Below, in pieces: positions 44,631-58,839 of a DNA stretch of 64,000 bases (position 1 is the first letter of the stretch; the number at the start of each line of letters is the position of its first letter). Source of the DNA: Corinectria fuckeliana. Lineage: Eukaryota > Ascomycota > Sordariomycetes > Hypocreales > Nectriaceae. The stretch is from NCBI GenBank assembly GCA_019137255.1, contig WPDH01000124.1, positions 242,768 through 306,767 on the forward strand. Reading direction: 5' to 3'. The position numbers and the translations under genes are program-made. The notes below the pieces were generated by a model. That model was not told the DNA's origin. It was given only the letters and a program-made list of their open reading frames with translations, and did not search any database.

Positions 44631-47600
44631 TAGATTTTTTTAAAAACTAGGGCTTAAAATTTAGGATGCCTAAGGAAACTAAGATAAGAAAGTTAAGATA
44701 TTTACAGAACTAAGATTAGAAATTTAGTATAACTATTAAAACTAAGTGCTAAGACGTCTTAATATATAAACCTTTAAGCCCTAAAGTTTAAAAGAAACTA
44801 TTACTACTAATATTAAGATATACTAATAAATTAATTTAGTTTATAAGACTTTAAAAATCTTAGATAACTATACTAAAAATCAGAGAATATACTAAATCAC
44901 TAGTTTTACTAGCTACCAGAAAAATTAATATTATATATAATAATTTAAAGACTACTTTAGATATATTTAAGATATACTAATATAATTATAGTAAATAGTA
45001 TTTTAGATATCTTTATAATAAACATACTAATATACCCTCTTATAATACTAGCTAGATAACTCTAAACCCCCCTTAGAATATAATAGCTCTAGCTATTAAA
45101 TATATATAAATCTATATTATTAAATTTATCTGCCTATTAACAGACAGCTACTAAAACCTGCTTAGACTACTATATATATTTTAATTTATATTATTAATTT
45201 TGTTTATATTCTAGTACAAGTAGTTACTAACACTTAGCAAAAGGTGATATTAGCAAAATATATAGGCTATAGTTTACTAGATTAAACTCAGAGGTGTATT
45301 AGATAGTAAGCACTAGAGTTATTAATAATACTTATATTTTTAGAAGATAATACCTAACTACTAGCTAGTAATAGCTAAAAACTCTATTAGGAAGGTATTA
45401 TTTATATCCTTAGAAGGTAAAAAAGAAATTTTTCCTCCTACTATAAGAGAGAGAGAATCTTAACTTTTTCTCTTTCTTTTAAGAATATAAATATAAGAAT
45501 AATATTTCTATTAGACTAGCTTTCTTATTCTCTACTAAGCTATTTAGTACTTATACTAAGAGATTCTTAGCTTCTCTTTTATTCCTTTTATTTCTTTATT
45601 CCTATCTGCTTATATTCTTATAGTTTATAACCTCTTACCTAGTTAAGCTTTAGATATATTAGGAAACCTTAGAGTCTATCTTATCAGAGGAAGACTCTCT
45701 CACCTTAGCTAAGTTCTTCCTATTAACACTTAAAACTAGATAGATATCTTACTTAGTTTTACTCTTACTTATTACTACTTTTTCTTTACCTAAATATTTA
45801 CTAATCTATATAAGCTTTTCTTTACCTAACTTATTATAAGATATTTATACTAACCCTAAGAACTACCCTAAAAACTAAACAGCTACTAGTCTAAGACTAA
45901 GCTATAAAATAATTATAATATCTATATTAGGGATATAACCCCTAATTAAGAGAGTACTATTCTTAGGCTATTTAGAAGATAGTATACCTGCTAGTTACCT
46001 TACATCTTATAATACTTTAGTAGTAATTATAAGAGTCTTAGAACTATCCTAAGAACTAATTACTTAAGAAGTTTTCTATTTTAGACTAGTTAGCTAGGTG
46101 CTTATATAGTATAAGAACCTAAAGGTAGATAATTTAATATAGACCTAAGTATATAAGAAGTTTCTTACTTAGTTTAGAAATACTAATCCTACCTAAAAAA
46201 GCACTAAAGTTATAAAAGCATATATATTTAATAAGATAAAAAGAGAATCTCTTTTAGCTTACTTAAAATAAGAAGAGTAACTCTACTTAAAGCTTTATAG
46301 TACTACTAAATAAATATTCTTAATATTTTTTATCACTAGGATAGTAAACAGAAATTAGGACCTTAAATTATAAGAGAGAGTTTAGAACTAACTATATACT
46401 AATAGAAAATAGTAGGTATTTATAGCTATACTAAATCTCATATTTGCTAATATCTAGTTAATAATCTATAACTATTAATTCTTAGCCTTTAAAATACTAA
46501 CCTAATTTAATAAGAAGATACTTCTTACTAGTAAGTTTAATCTATAGAGAATAATAATATAATAATAAGAAGCCCTAATAGAACTTATAAAGAAGATAAA
46601 TAAAAAATATTATTTATTAGCCTAACTCTATAATATTAAGTCTAGCTAATATTTAGTCTCTTAAGATATATATATTTTACTTTTACTAGTAAAACTATAA
46701 GCTCCTACTAAAACCAGAAATAATCTAGTGCACTAAGAATATAATAATACTTAGCTTAAAGACTAGAACACTTAGAATAATTATTTAACAGAGTATATCT
46801 ATAATCCCTAACTAGAGTTATATTTTAAATATAATAAATAGGGATATATAGAATATAACTATCTAAAAGGATAGAGCTATAATTAATAATAATATGCTAA
46901 AAATCAAGAGAGGTAGTAATAATATAAGTATAAGATAAGATATAAGAGATAAGAATAGCTAGTAATAAACCCTCCCACTTAGATAGAGAATAACCTTATA
47001 GCTAAGACTATAGTCTAAGAGGGGAAGACTATATAAATTTATCCTCTCTTAGGATACTAGATGTCTTAAAAAGAGTTTAAAATGGCTATAGTATAAGACA
47101 CTAAAGTAGTAGTATAAGATAATATAAAACCTTAAGATATTAAACCTAAGATATAAGCAGGTAGAAACTAGGATTATATTAAAAAGAGAGGATATAATTT
47201 AATAAGAGATCTAAACTAGAGAGCTTAGACTAAACTTAAGAATACCACTAGAAACTAAGATACTACTAATTATAGATTATAAGAAGTATTAGCTTTACTA
47301 AAAGAATACTAATATCCTAGAATTAAAGACTTAGAAGGAGATATTATATTATCTCTAGGGATACTTAACTATAAGAGATAAAATAAGAGATTAGAACTAG
47401 CTAGTATAGACTTAATAATAGGAGATAACTTAAACTTTACGCCTAAAGTTATCCTAATATAATCTTAGCTTACTATCACCTAAAAACAATTTAAGGAAAT
47501 ATTACTAAACTTTATACCTTTCTTCTAGAAAATAATAGTAAATAAAAAATAGCAGATAATAACTATAAACCCACTAAATAATAAGAAACCTTATTATAAA

Positions 47601-48599
47601 CTAGAGAAGATTTAGGCTACTAAGAAGTTTAATATCCTAATATTTAAATTAGGATAATACCTTAAGGATACTCTTATTATGCTAAATATATTATAACTAT
47701 TATAAATTACACCTTTTATTTGTTAATAATTATCACAATTAATATAATATAGGCGAAAGGTGAAAACTAGTTAGGGGAGAGATATTATAGTAAACTTGTT
47801 AGTCCTGTTTAGGCATATTATAATAAATAAGATAGATATAAGAGCTAAAGATAATAATATAGCAGAAACCTTAAAGGAATAATTTCTTAGCATATTATAT
47901 ATAAGTAAGTAAGTTATCTTTATTAATACTACAGCTAAGAAAGGTATAGTAGCTAATATACTAGGTTTTATTAAAGGCTATATTAAAGGATAATACTTAG
48001 ATGCTATTATGCTTAATAGTAGTTTAGTAGTAAATCTAGTAAATAAAAGATTTATAGTTAAATAAGGTATCTTAAGGCTAGAGATACCTAAGCTTAGCAC
48101 TATATATCTAGTAAACAACTAAATCTAGAAAGTTAACTAGTATATCTACCTCTAAGTAGTAGTTAGTAGTATTATAGCTATAGTAAAAGTATATATAATA
48201 AGAGATTATAATAATTAGGACTTACTTATTAGGTATTTATAAATATATTATATAGGCATAATAGAGAATCACTATAAAAAGAAATTAATAGTTAGAGGGA
48301 TAAAAAGATATATATAGACTATTATTATATACTTAACCTCTAACCTTTTTAAATTATAACTAAAGAGTAGACTAAGAATACACCTAAAAGTAACTACTAG
48401 AGGGTATAATAATAAAGATATTATATTTATTAATAATAACTAGCTTATACTTAAAGAAGTTAAAAAGATTCTTAATTAACTAAGACAGCAGATATATACT
48501 AAGATTAGGAAAATATACCCTAATATTTCTAAGACTCTAAAAAACTAGCACCTATAGATATTAGCCCTAAGGGTATACTATAGGGGAGAGAAAAATAGA

Positions 48600-48712
48600 G
48601 AAAGAAATATAATAATAAATTATTACAATTAGGATAATAAGGCGAAATAAGAGTATAAAAGAAATATAATAACAAATTATTATAATTAGGATAATAAGAT
48701 AAAACAGGAGTG
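48600..48712 (+). repeat. Two-copy direct repeat of about 55-60 bp
   Basis: Two successive copies of a unit containing GAAATATAATAA, ATTA, AATTAGGATAATAAG, differing by transitions, within the TA-rich block. A more distant related piece occurs near 47,715-47,765. Confidence 0.6.
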
Positions 48713-49212
48713 TTAGCATCTTATAATTATTTAGCTCTTAGTGGGATATAAACACTAAAATAGGATTAGTATAAAAAACAACTTAGTAAAAGATTAGAGA
48801 AGGGTAGAGACTAAGCCTTATAATAAAATACTAAACATTTAAAACTAAGTAAAAAGGCAAATCTAATAAGAGAATTAAACACTATCTAGAATCTAAGTGC
48901 TAAAAAACCTAAATACTCTCCTAAAAGATGTTTATTAGAGTATACCCACCTAAATGCCTTATATTTAAAATACTAGATATTAGAAAGCAACTTAACTATA
49001 AACTTAAATACTATTATTTATTTATTTATTTATACTTTATAGACCTAAAAGGTAGATAGTGCTTCTATTCTATATAGATATAGGAAAAACTATAAAATTA
49101 GATGAAAACTTATATCTTTTATATAGTGAGCCTAGGTTAGGCCTCTTATACTGTTACTACACGTAAGTAAATAGTCCTTTTACTAGGACTAGAGTTATCT
49201 TATTTCCTAGGA

Positions 49213-49306
49213 GGCTAGGAAAAAATTAAAGAGAGGAAAGAGGAAAAAGAGAAAAAGAAAAAGGGGAAAAAAGAAAAAAAGAGTAAAAGAGAGAGAAATA
49301 GTTAAC
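49213..49306 (+). other. Long purine tract (possible polypurine tract)
   Basis: About 90 bases almost entirely of A and G (AGAGAGGAAAGAGG, GAAAAAGGGG). It ends just before a TGTTAAG...CTTAACA-bounded segment, as expected of a polypurine tract before a 3' LTR, but no partner LTR was found. Confidence 0.45.
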
Positions 49307-49310
49307 TAAA

Positions 49311-49513
49311 TGTTAAGCACCTAGTCTGCTATAGGAGCAGAGCGGTTAAGTATTAGAATTATACTAGCTGGGTGTGTCTAAGTTGTTTTATAGTTATAGC
49401 TAAGAGCCTAGGATTTTAAGTGGGCAGAACTAGCTGCTAGTAAGTTAGCTAGCTGTTAGTAAGTTAGCTAGTAGTATAGTTATTAGTAGCTAGAGGCTGG
49501 TATAAACTTAACA
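49311..49513 (+). repeat. Possible solo or orphan LTR (TGTTAAG...CTTAACA)
   Basis: A 203-base segment with perfect short inverted ends TGTTAAG/CTTAACA, starting TG and ending CA. Flanking bases (CTAAA and CTTAA) do not form a clean target duplication. Contains AGTAAGTTAGCTAG repeated. Candidate only. Confidence 0.4.
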
Positions 49514-49800
49514 CTTAATAGCTGTTAGTAGCTGTTAGTAGCTATATAGATCTTTATTATTATTTATTATTTAGTCTCTTAGGTTATAATATCTTTCTTT
49601 CTTTCTTCTTTTTTTAATATTTCTATAAGTAGCTTCCCTCTAGGCTTTTTGTTAGGCTTATATTAGCTTTAGGTTTTAAATATATACTAATATATATTCT
49701 TTCTAGGATTTATTAATATGTTTATTTCCTAGCTGCTTATATTATAGTTTTATTATAGTCTTATTATAATAGCTAATTTTATATAGCTAAGAATAATAAC

Positions 49801-49851
<51 letters not shown>
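49801..49851. repeat. (TAA)n microsatellite
   Basis: About 16 TAA units; a second shorter tract flanks the NN at 49,931. Confidence 0.9.
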
Positions 49852-49930
49852 GATAATAAACCTAGTATAGTCTCTTAGTAGGAGAGATATAGTTATATAT
49901 ACTAATTTGTTTATATATAGATTCTAATAA

Positions 49931-49932
49931 NN
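49931..49932. other. Unknown bases (NN) inside a TAA repeat
   Basis: Two Ns between TAATAA and TAATAATAA; probably a join of contigs across the repeat. Confidence 0.95.
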
Positions 49933-52900
49933 TAATAATAATAATAATAATAATACTAGCTATAAGAGTAAGTTCTTTTATTACGAATTTGCTATATGTT
50001 TAAGCTGATCTTATATAGGCTAAGAGAAAGAGATAAGCTAAGATAGAGAGTGCTACTACTTTAAGAGAGGAGTCTACTACTCTAGAGGGAGTAGTATAAG
50101 CTATCTTCTGTTTTGTGTGTATTATACAGATAGGTAAGAATAGTATAGTAAGTCTCTACTAAGACTAGGTGAATACTATAGTAAGTAGCTATATAGCTTA
50201 TACTTATATGTATAAAATATATAAAGCCCTACTGTTTGCTATTATTACTACTACTTAAGCCTTAGTGGAGGCTCTTTAGTAAGAGAGGGGTGCTAATAAT
50301 ATAAGTATAAGTTAGTTTTATAGTGTGTATATAAGCTAATAGTGTGTAAGAGGAGAAGCTTAAGAGGCTTAAAGATATAGCCTTTTAGGTAAAGAGTTAG
50401 GCTCCTAAGTGCGTATATATTATGCCTATAGTAATAACTATAGGCCTAATATCTAACTAGTTTAATATACTAGTTAGCAGGATTAACTATATCGCTAAGA
50501 TGCTTAAGCGTCTTAAATATATTATAGTCTTAGCTCTTACCTGTTTAGAAAGTGTTTTTATTCTTATAGCAGTTAGGTTATTAGCCTCTAAGGGAACTAG
50601 TAAGAAGGATAGTAATAGTAATAATAAGACTAGTAAGGCTAGTAATAATATTACTATTAGTAAAGATATAAAGAAGAGTAATATAAATATATAGGGTTAG
50701 ATAGTAGGTAGTAGAGGTGTAGGTTTAGGTTAGGTCTATAAGTTAGTACTATAGGCTTAGAGGATTTTAATAGGGGGTTAGAGGATTTAATTAGGATTAG
50801 TAGCTATTATAATTAGGCTGGTTTTTTGCTTTTTATAGCTTTTTCTAGGTGTATTTTATACTTCTTATAAGAAGGGTAAGAAATACTTAGTATAGTAGTA
50901 TACTATTCTTATTATAAGGTTATAAACTTAATTATAGTTACTATAGATTTATAAGGCTAGTTTGTAGTGTAGGATAATATATTAGCTTAGGAACTACTAG
51001 GTAAGTAGTTAAGTAGTTTTATACTTAGATAGTTAGAGCCTAAACTTGTGTTAGTTTTATAGTAGGTTTATTAGGTATTCTTATTATTTAGTGTACTTAG
51101 GGTAAAAGATAATAATATGTTTAAGTGTTTTTTTACTAGTCTTATATAGGTATTATAATAAAGATATATTAGGTATATACCTTTAGAAGAGAAAGCTTTT
51201 AAGACTAATTTTTTCTGTTTATAGCTATATAAGTATTAAGCTTTAATATTTATTAAGGTCTTAGTATAAGTATAATACTCTTTTGTTATTAGTAGGGGGA
51301 TAAGCTTTAGCTGGTTTAAGTTAATTAGTCCTTTAGTGTTCTCTTGTTTTATCTTAGAGTTAGGTCTATTATATAGTCTATTTAGAAAGAGTGTAGGCTT
51401 TTATTATTACTAATATTAGTTTACGCTTTTTATAGGGGAGCTAGCTTTTAAGCTAATCTCTGACTTCTTACTATAGTTACTATTATAGTTCTTATTACTA
51501 CTTGTGGTGAATCTACCTTAAAGCTGTAGTAGTAGTAGCCCTAATAAGCTAAGTAGTATTTTATCTCTTAGTATAACTATAAAATTAGGCGGCTAGTTTA
51601 TTAAGATAGATATTAAGAGGGGGGATAGCTAGCTCTATCTCTAGTAGGTAAGTAGGTGTGGCTTTATAAGCTCTTACTACTATATGTAGGTTTTAAGTCT
51701 ATTTTAATATAAGTGCTTATATAATACCTTAAGGCTTACTACTAGGGGCTGTTAGAGTGTAATAGGCTTTTATATTATAGACTATAGTAAAATAGATAAC
51801 TTATATATAAATTAATCTTACTTTTTTAAGGCTAACCTCTTATATACTTATAGTGATTATAGTGAGGGCTTAGTATTAGCACTTAAGTTTCCCTTTAAGG
51901 TAGTCTATATATAAGCCTTATAGTAGTTTATAATAGAGGAAAAGTCTAAGAAACCTGTAGGTTTAGGTAGGCTATATTATTAAGTCTCTAAGTTAGATTT
52001 ATATTTAGTCTGCTATATGTTTACAGGTAAAGTAGAAAAGTTACACTTTATCTAGTTTTTAGGTTATACTATTTATTTAGGCCTAATTATTATATATTTC
52101 CTATATAGCTTTAAGCTAGGTTTAGGTCTCTTTTGTGTTATAGCTAAATACTAGTAGGTTTATATTATTTATAAATCTAATAACTAATATCCTAAGAGTG
52201 TTATTAAGAGCTTTATAAAGGCTAGAAATAAAAAGGATAAATAGAATAGGTAATAAAAGGGATTCTTAGGGGACTCTTATTTTAACTTTAATTAGGTTAA
52301 AGGTTTAGCTATTAAATTAAAGCTATACTATTTATAATATAAGATAGCTAGTAAGCTATACTAAAAGCTATCTAGGGAATCCTTTTAGTTATAAGATAGT
52401 AATAAGTTATCTATAGTTAATACTATTAAAGGCTCTTATAAAGTTAAGCTAGAGGAGAGAGGTAAGGCTGTATTAGGCTTATACTATATATACTACTTTA
52501 ATAACTACAGCTAGGGCTAGTTTTATTAACTTTCTAGGCCTATTACCTATTTGCCCTAAAGGTAGTAGCTTCTTTTCTTCTGCTATAGTTATAATATACT
52601 TACTAATAACTGTTTTAATAATCTTACTAATTATATTAAGTAGTAATATTAGGTGTTAGCTTAATACTATTTACTATTATTTTTTAGTCTTATTAGCTTT
52701 TAGGATAATTATAGTGATTATAGTGTGAAAGCATATTAGAAAGTAACTAATAGTAAAGCTTATATTTACTATTTTAGTAATTATAAGAATAAGTAAGTTA
52801 CTATATGTTTTAAGAAATCCTATAGGGATTTTATCTTTCTTTAAGGCCTTTTATAACTTAATTTAGTATAGAGCTTTTTAGACCTCTTTAGGGTTTATTA

Positions 52901-54856
52901 TTAGGTATATATAGCCTAACTTAGGTTTAAGTGTCCTAGGGGGTGGGAGGGGGGGAAGGTTAGAGTTATCTGCCTAAGGTTTAGAGAAGAATTTTCTTGC
53001 TAAGATCTTAGCTTTATCTATATAGAGTATTACTAGCTTAGGTTAGTCTTAGCAGATAAGAGGCGAGAGCTGCAGAGGAGTTATAACAGTTCTGCTATAT
53101 AGTCTAGCCTATCTTTTTATATTCTAGAATTATATTATATTATGCTGTAGGAGCTTAATTAGAAGTTTCCTCTAGAGGGTATATTATATGTTTTATATAT
53201 GCTAATCTTATATTATATATATCTTAGAGTGTATATACTAGTCTGCTAGGTGGCTAGTTTGTTAGGCTGTATAGTATGCTTACTTAAGTTTAGAAGTTAT
53301 TTTAGCTATTTTACTATTTTACTAAGAGTTATAATAGGGTCTAGGTTTCTTTTACTTTAGGGTTATATATTCTATAATTATAGTAAGTTGCTTAAAAAGC
53401 TATTTAACTTTTATATCTAAGGCCTCTAAGGTGGTTATTATACTGCTAGATGTGTAATAGAGATAGACTGCTATTTTATTAGCTGTTTTTTGCTAGTGGG
53501 TTTTCTTCTAGTTAAATTTAAGGTCTAGCTTAAAGGCTGTCTTTTTATAAGTGTTTATAATATAAATATACTAAGAGATATAGTTAGACCCTTCTAGGTT
53601 ATAGTTAGTTTTTACGTAAGAGGTATTAATAGTTTTAATAGCCTAAGTAAGGTCTAGAGTGCTATTTTAGTAGTCTTAGGCTAACCTAGTGACTATTCTG
53701 TAGGGGGTGAGAAAGCTAATATAGAGTTATAGCACCTCCTCTATAAGGCTGTTACTATCTTAGTTTAAGTGGCTATAGTAGTCTTAAAGCAGGTGGTAAA
53801 AGTTAAAGTTACCTATAAGAAGTATATAATTATTTAGAGTAGTACTAGTAAGAGCTTATAGTATAAGTAAGTTATCTCTACTATTTAGGGGATTATATAA
53901 GATAATAATTTAGTGTTAGGTTTTTATAAAGGTAATACTAACTTAGTCTTCTTCTGCTTATAATATTTATAACTTAGGCTTATACTATTTGTTTATATAG
54001 ACTATTATATGCCTACTATAGTAGACTATATAGTAGTTATAATATCTTAAGCAGGCTAGGGCTCTTATCTTAGGGTTCTTATTAGGCTTAAAAAGTGTAA
54101 TTATATTATATTCACTATGGGCTTATAGCGTAATATAGGTTAGGGTGGCTTAATAATTAGTATTCTAATATAGTACTAGTATTAATTAGTAGTCTAGGGG
54201 GGGGATAGTAATAGTGATAAGGCTAAGATAATTATTAAAAGAGGGGATAGTATATAGGCGGCTTAGGCTTATATTAGGGCTAGGCTAGTAGATGTTATAT
54301 ATAATCTGTTTGTTAAGCTAGAGGGCCTTCTAGGTTTTCTTAATAAGAACTAAATAAGCTAGGCTGATAGTAAGAGTAGTAGAGGTAAAAGCTCTTAAGT
54401 TAGAGGTTTAGTTGCTATATATTCTTAAAAGCAGAAAGGTCTATCTAAGTATTCTTTCTTAGTCTGGGCCTAGTATAAGGCTGTAATAGGGCAGTTATAG
54501 CTCTAGGCTAGGTGTTTACCCTTATAGAGGATATAGTTTAGGGGGATTTTTTTATGTTTAGTTAAGCATCTTTCTCTGTTAGTGTATATAGCGCCTTTAT
54601 AGTGTCTATAAGTTAGGGCTAATTTATAGTTTTAAGCTAGATATCTAAACTTAAAGCAGTTATAGTATTAGGTAGGTTAGAGCCTCTTATTAAAAGGCTT
54701 ATAGTTATATAGTTATATATTAAGTAGTAGGCTATTATTATATAAGTGGTTAGCCTTTTTAATAGAGCTAACATATAGGATAAGATTTGTTTTTGCTTTA
54801 AGGCTAGGTTAGCTAGTCTTTTACTTTTTAACTTAAAGGATCTTTAGTTAATTAGA

Positions 54857-54858
54857 NN
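54857..54858. other. Unknown bases (NN) between repeated flanks
   Basis: Two Ns with TAATTAGA immediately to the left and TAATTAGA also to the right, suggesting that overlapping contig ends were concatenated rather than merged. Confidence 0.9.
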
Positions 54859-57259
54859 TAATTAGATCTATTAATTTCTTTAATAAGCTTATTAGTATTA
54901 TTTAGAACAGATATAAGTTAGATTCTTTTTGTTATTATTATAAATATTAGAGGGGAGAGAGCTATACTATCACTAAAAGCTTTAGTAACCTAATCTTTAG
55001 TATAAATAGCTTATATTTTGTCTGCTATATAAAATATAAGAATAGTATTACTACTTAGTAGCTTTCTTACTATAATAATACTAGAGTTACTATAGGCCTA
55101 GTTTACTATCTTAATAGTATCTTTTAGGGTTTAGCTATTAATATTAGAAGGTGTGTTTCTTATTTAGATTATAACTTTATATTTAATACGGCTTTAGGTT
55201 ATTTACTTTATGTTTCTCTAGTTTAGGAGTGTTAGGTTTTGTGTTATAATTAATATATAAGAGGGTTAGCCTCTCTTATAATCTAGAGGCGTGATAAGAG
55301 CTGTGTTAATAATAGAGGTGAGGGCTATAGTAATATTTATAGTGATTTAGTCCTTAAGGGCTGTTTTATAGTTATATGTTATATCCTTCTTGCGTAAGAT
55401 ATAGGCTTACACCTTATGTGTAGATATATAGGTTTAGATAATATGCTAAACTTGTTTAAGAGATATAGTAGAGATGATTTTAGTGATAGCACTATATGCT
55501 TTATTTTCTAGGTTATCTGCTAGTGTTTTACTTAGTTCTGCAGCGGGTTTGTTATTTTCGCTTAGTATGTACTAGTTAATTCCCGCAAGGGGGTTATATT
55601 AACTTTAGTTAAGTTTACACGCTTCTGAATTAATAGCTATTAGAAGCATATTAGTGCTATTACTATAGTCCTAATGTGTTATTATCCCTAGGGTAATACA
55701 TATATAAGGATTTAGATTTTAGTGTTAGAATGTATTTTAAAGGCAGATTAGGGCTACAGTAAGCAGAAACTAGGTAAGTAAACTTAAATACTAATAAAAC
55801 TAATATAATTAAAAAAGACTCTAAGAAAGAATAGATAGAAGGTGAGTATAATCTCTTCTAAATGTTTCTTAGGCTAAAAGATAAGTAACTTAATAGCAGC
55901 CTAAAAGTAGACTACTAACTACTAGATACTACTAAAATTATAGATTAGTAAATTTATATAAAGATCTAAGATTATAAGGGGTACCTCTTATAAGTCTACC
56001 CTTTATACTAATTTTGCTAACTTAGCAAAGTATAGCTAGAAAAAATCATTTTATAGTTTTATAATAATAAAATTATATTAGGTAATATAGCTATAATAAA
56101 CAAATAGTGATTTCTAGTTATACAGCTTTATTACACTTATCACAACTGCTTTATAGTGTGACTAGAAGATATCTAAATAATAAACCTAATATAATATTAT
56201 ATTTTATTAATTAAGAGGGTAAAGCCTGCGAAATAGTGATAAATAAGATATAACTAAGTATAATAAGAATTTACTATAGATATCTTTCTAAGGATAAAAA
56301 GAGCTAGATTTATTATAAAGATAATATTAGAATAGGTAGCTAAAATACTATTCTTACTAAAACCTAGCCTTACTTTAGGCACTAAGACCTACAGAGTGGT
56401 TTATAATTACTAGGATATAAATAATTCTATATTAAAGTTAGAATATCTATATTATAACCTTAAAGCTGACTTAAATTCTATCTACTATAAGAGACTAACT
56501 ATTTTCTCACAAACTAATACCTTAAATAGATTCTAAAGAGTTAGTATTTTCCCTCTAGATAAATATAAGACAGCTTTCTTAACACTAAACAGAATATAAG
56601 CTTATAATAATATAGTATAAAAACTTAAGGGTTTCTTATAAATATATATAAGGTTTAACAACTTAGTTTTTAGATACTTATTCCTAAAAGATAATACTAA
56701 AGTGCTATTAGTATTAAAATATCTTAAGAAACTTAAAATAGTATTTTTTATTTATATTAATAACTATAATACAGCCTTAGAAACCTTTAAGAAATATTTT
56801 AAGTTCTTATAAAAGTACTATTTCTCTAGAGTTATATAAGTACTAATTAGACTGTTAGAGATAAAAATAAAACTATTTATATTAATAGTAGACTTAGTTA
56901 AGTTTACCCTAAATATAAGATATATTAAACCTACTATAAAATATTAAAATAAATTTACTAGACTAGTAGGTAAGTTTCTTAAGAATCCTCTAAAGATATA
57001 AGAAGATATTTAGACTATCTTATACCTAATACTCTTTATAAGAAAGTTTATACTAGGGTGGTATAACCTAGTATACCTTATAAAATAGGTATTTTAGGAG
57101 GAGATACTAACTTTAATATAAACTAGAAAACTATCTATAAAGAAAGAGAAAGTCTATTATAATATTCTAGTTTAAGATAAGAAGGTAGTAATAACACTCT
57201 AACAGATTTACTTAAGTGTTTAGGAGAATACTACTATTAGGGCCTAGTTAAGAATATAG

Positions 57260-58545
57260 TTTTATATTATCTTAGATATATTAGTAGTAAGATCTAAAGG
57301 TATCTTACTCTAGCTAGATAATATACTAATAAGTAAGACTATTATAAATAAGAATTTTAAGAAAGTAAAGATTATTATATAGATATTAGGATATTTTAAT
57401 AATACTAAGAAATAATACTTTATACTAGAAAAAGAGATATTATTAATTATAAGAGGACTAAGAGAATACTTATAGCTTATTAGAGGCTTACTATATCTAA
57501 TTAAGATTTATACTAATTATAAGAGAATTATTAACTTAATAGTAAATATAAGAGAAGTCTATAAGAAGGTTAGCTAATAAATTAATCTACTTAGAGAATA
57601 TAACCTAGAATTTATATATTAACTAAATATAATAAAGATTATTAAGATTACTAATAGAATATTAAGACTACTAAAACACTTAAGAGATAATACTACTTAT
57701 ATTAAATAATAAATAGCTTTTAAAGTATTAGTTAAGTTAGAGAAAATAGTAAAATAAATACTACTTATAAACCTAATCCTTCTTAAAGGAGAACCTCTTA
57801 GCTTAATATAACAGGAGGACCTAAAGAGGATAATATTTATCTAGCTAAACTCTAAATAGTATAAAAAGATTATAAAGTATTTAATATATAGATATAATAT
57901 ACTAGATAAGACTTAGAGAAGATTAATCTTAAGATATACTCTAAGATACTAAATCTAAGATAGGATATTACTTTATATTAAAAATAATAAGAGTATAGTA
58001 AAATATATTACTAAGATAGAGATTCTTAAAACTTTATAGAACTATTATAATATATATGGATATTTTGTAAGTACTATTAATCTAGAGTCTCTAAGAGGAG
58101 AAAAATACTAGCTAATATACTTAAGAGATATTAAGAAATACTTCTAGTTATATCTAGTCTGTTAATAAATAGTATTTTACCTCCTAAAATTCTTAACCTA
58201 AAGAATTAAGGTGTAATAACCCTAGGAAATAGTAGTAATAGATTACTTAGGACTAATTACCTTAAGGATATATACTAGATATACTTATATACTTTTTATA
58301 GTAGACTACTTAATATAGTAGATAAGAGGCGCCTCTTATAAAAATATAGTAAGAGAAGAAGTTTCTTATATCTAGAAAACTAAATAGAGTGTAACTTCTA
58401 GTTAGCTACTAAAAATCTACTCTAATAATAGAAGTTACTTTAAGAACTTATATTTTATAGTGACTACTAAGAAATATAGCACTTAACTACTTTATAGTCT
58501 TATATTATATTTATAATCTACTAGTCTAGCAGAAAGATATATTTA
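57260..58545 (+). pseudogene. Gypsy pol relic: RNase H and integrase
   Basis: One plus-strand frame can be followed across many stop codons. RNase H: LDILVVRSKGILL (57,272 onward) and EKEILLIIRGLREY (57,428 onward), then NLIVNIREVYKKV and REYNLEFIY. Integrase: VVIDYLGLIT with the first Asp at 58,241; IYSNNRSYF with the second position Asn (AAT, 58,424) in place of Asp; and SLAERYI with Glu at 58,532. The spacing is D-60-D/N-35-E, exactly that of retroviral-type integrases. RNase H before integrase is the Ty3/Gypsy order. Stops are mainly TAG/TAA derived from CAG, CAA or TGG. Non-functional. Confidence 0.8.
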
Positions 58546-58670
58546 ATTAGTAAAATAAGGTCTTATAAAATAGGTAGTTAAATAAGATAAAAAGGACCTA
58601 AAGAATTAAGACTAGGTACTTTTATAAATCCTTATAAATCTAAATATATAATAGGTAAACTTATTAAGAA

Positions 58671-58839
58671 TGTAAGAGTTAGAGTAGCATACCTAACCTT
58701 TAATAGAAAGTCCTAGCTATAAGGCTAAAAAGATTAAACAATTTAAGTAAGCTACATCACTTAATTATGCTATATAACAGGTTATAAGAGAGCTCTCAGC
58801 AAGCCCTTAGTGAGCTCTCAGCTTAGCTGTACCCTTACA
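58671..58839 (+). repeat. Left LTR of the TRIM-like element
   Basis: 169 bases, TGTAAG...CTTACA. Confidence 0.85.

Larger units (their letters stand above)
49520..55760 (-). mobile_element. Antisense non-LTR retrotransposon (LINE) relic
   Basis: Read on the minus strand, the segment near 53,700-53,900 gives LLIGNFNFYHLL, then DYYSHLN and DSNSLIEEVL, corresponding to the GDFN-type block of LINE apurinic-endonuclease domains with Asp changed to Asn and Trp or Gln codons changed to stops. Further along the minus strand (about 53,400-53,600) coding-like remains continue. The boundaries are estimates: (TAA)n tracts lie near the low-coordinate end, and plus-strand Gypsy coding resumes near 55,760. 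It is nested inside the Gypsy-type element and saturated with TA-type mutations. Confidence 0.55.

Noticed and set aside
50500..50694. 64-codon frame in the TA-rich block
   Set aside because: Hydrophobic then Ser/Lys/Asn-rich; a chance survivor in converted sequence antisense to the LINE relic.
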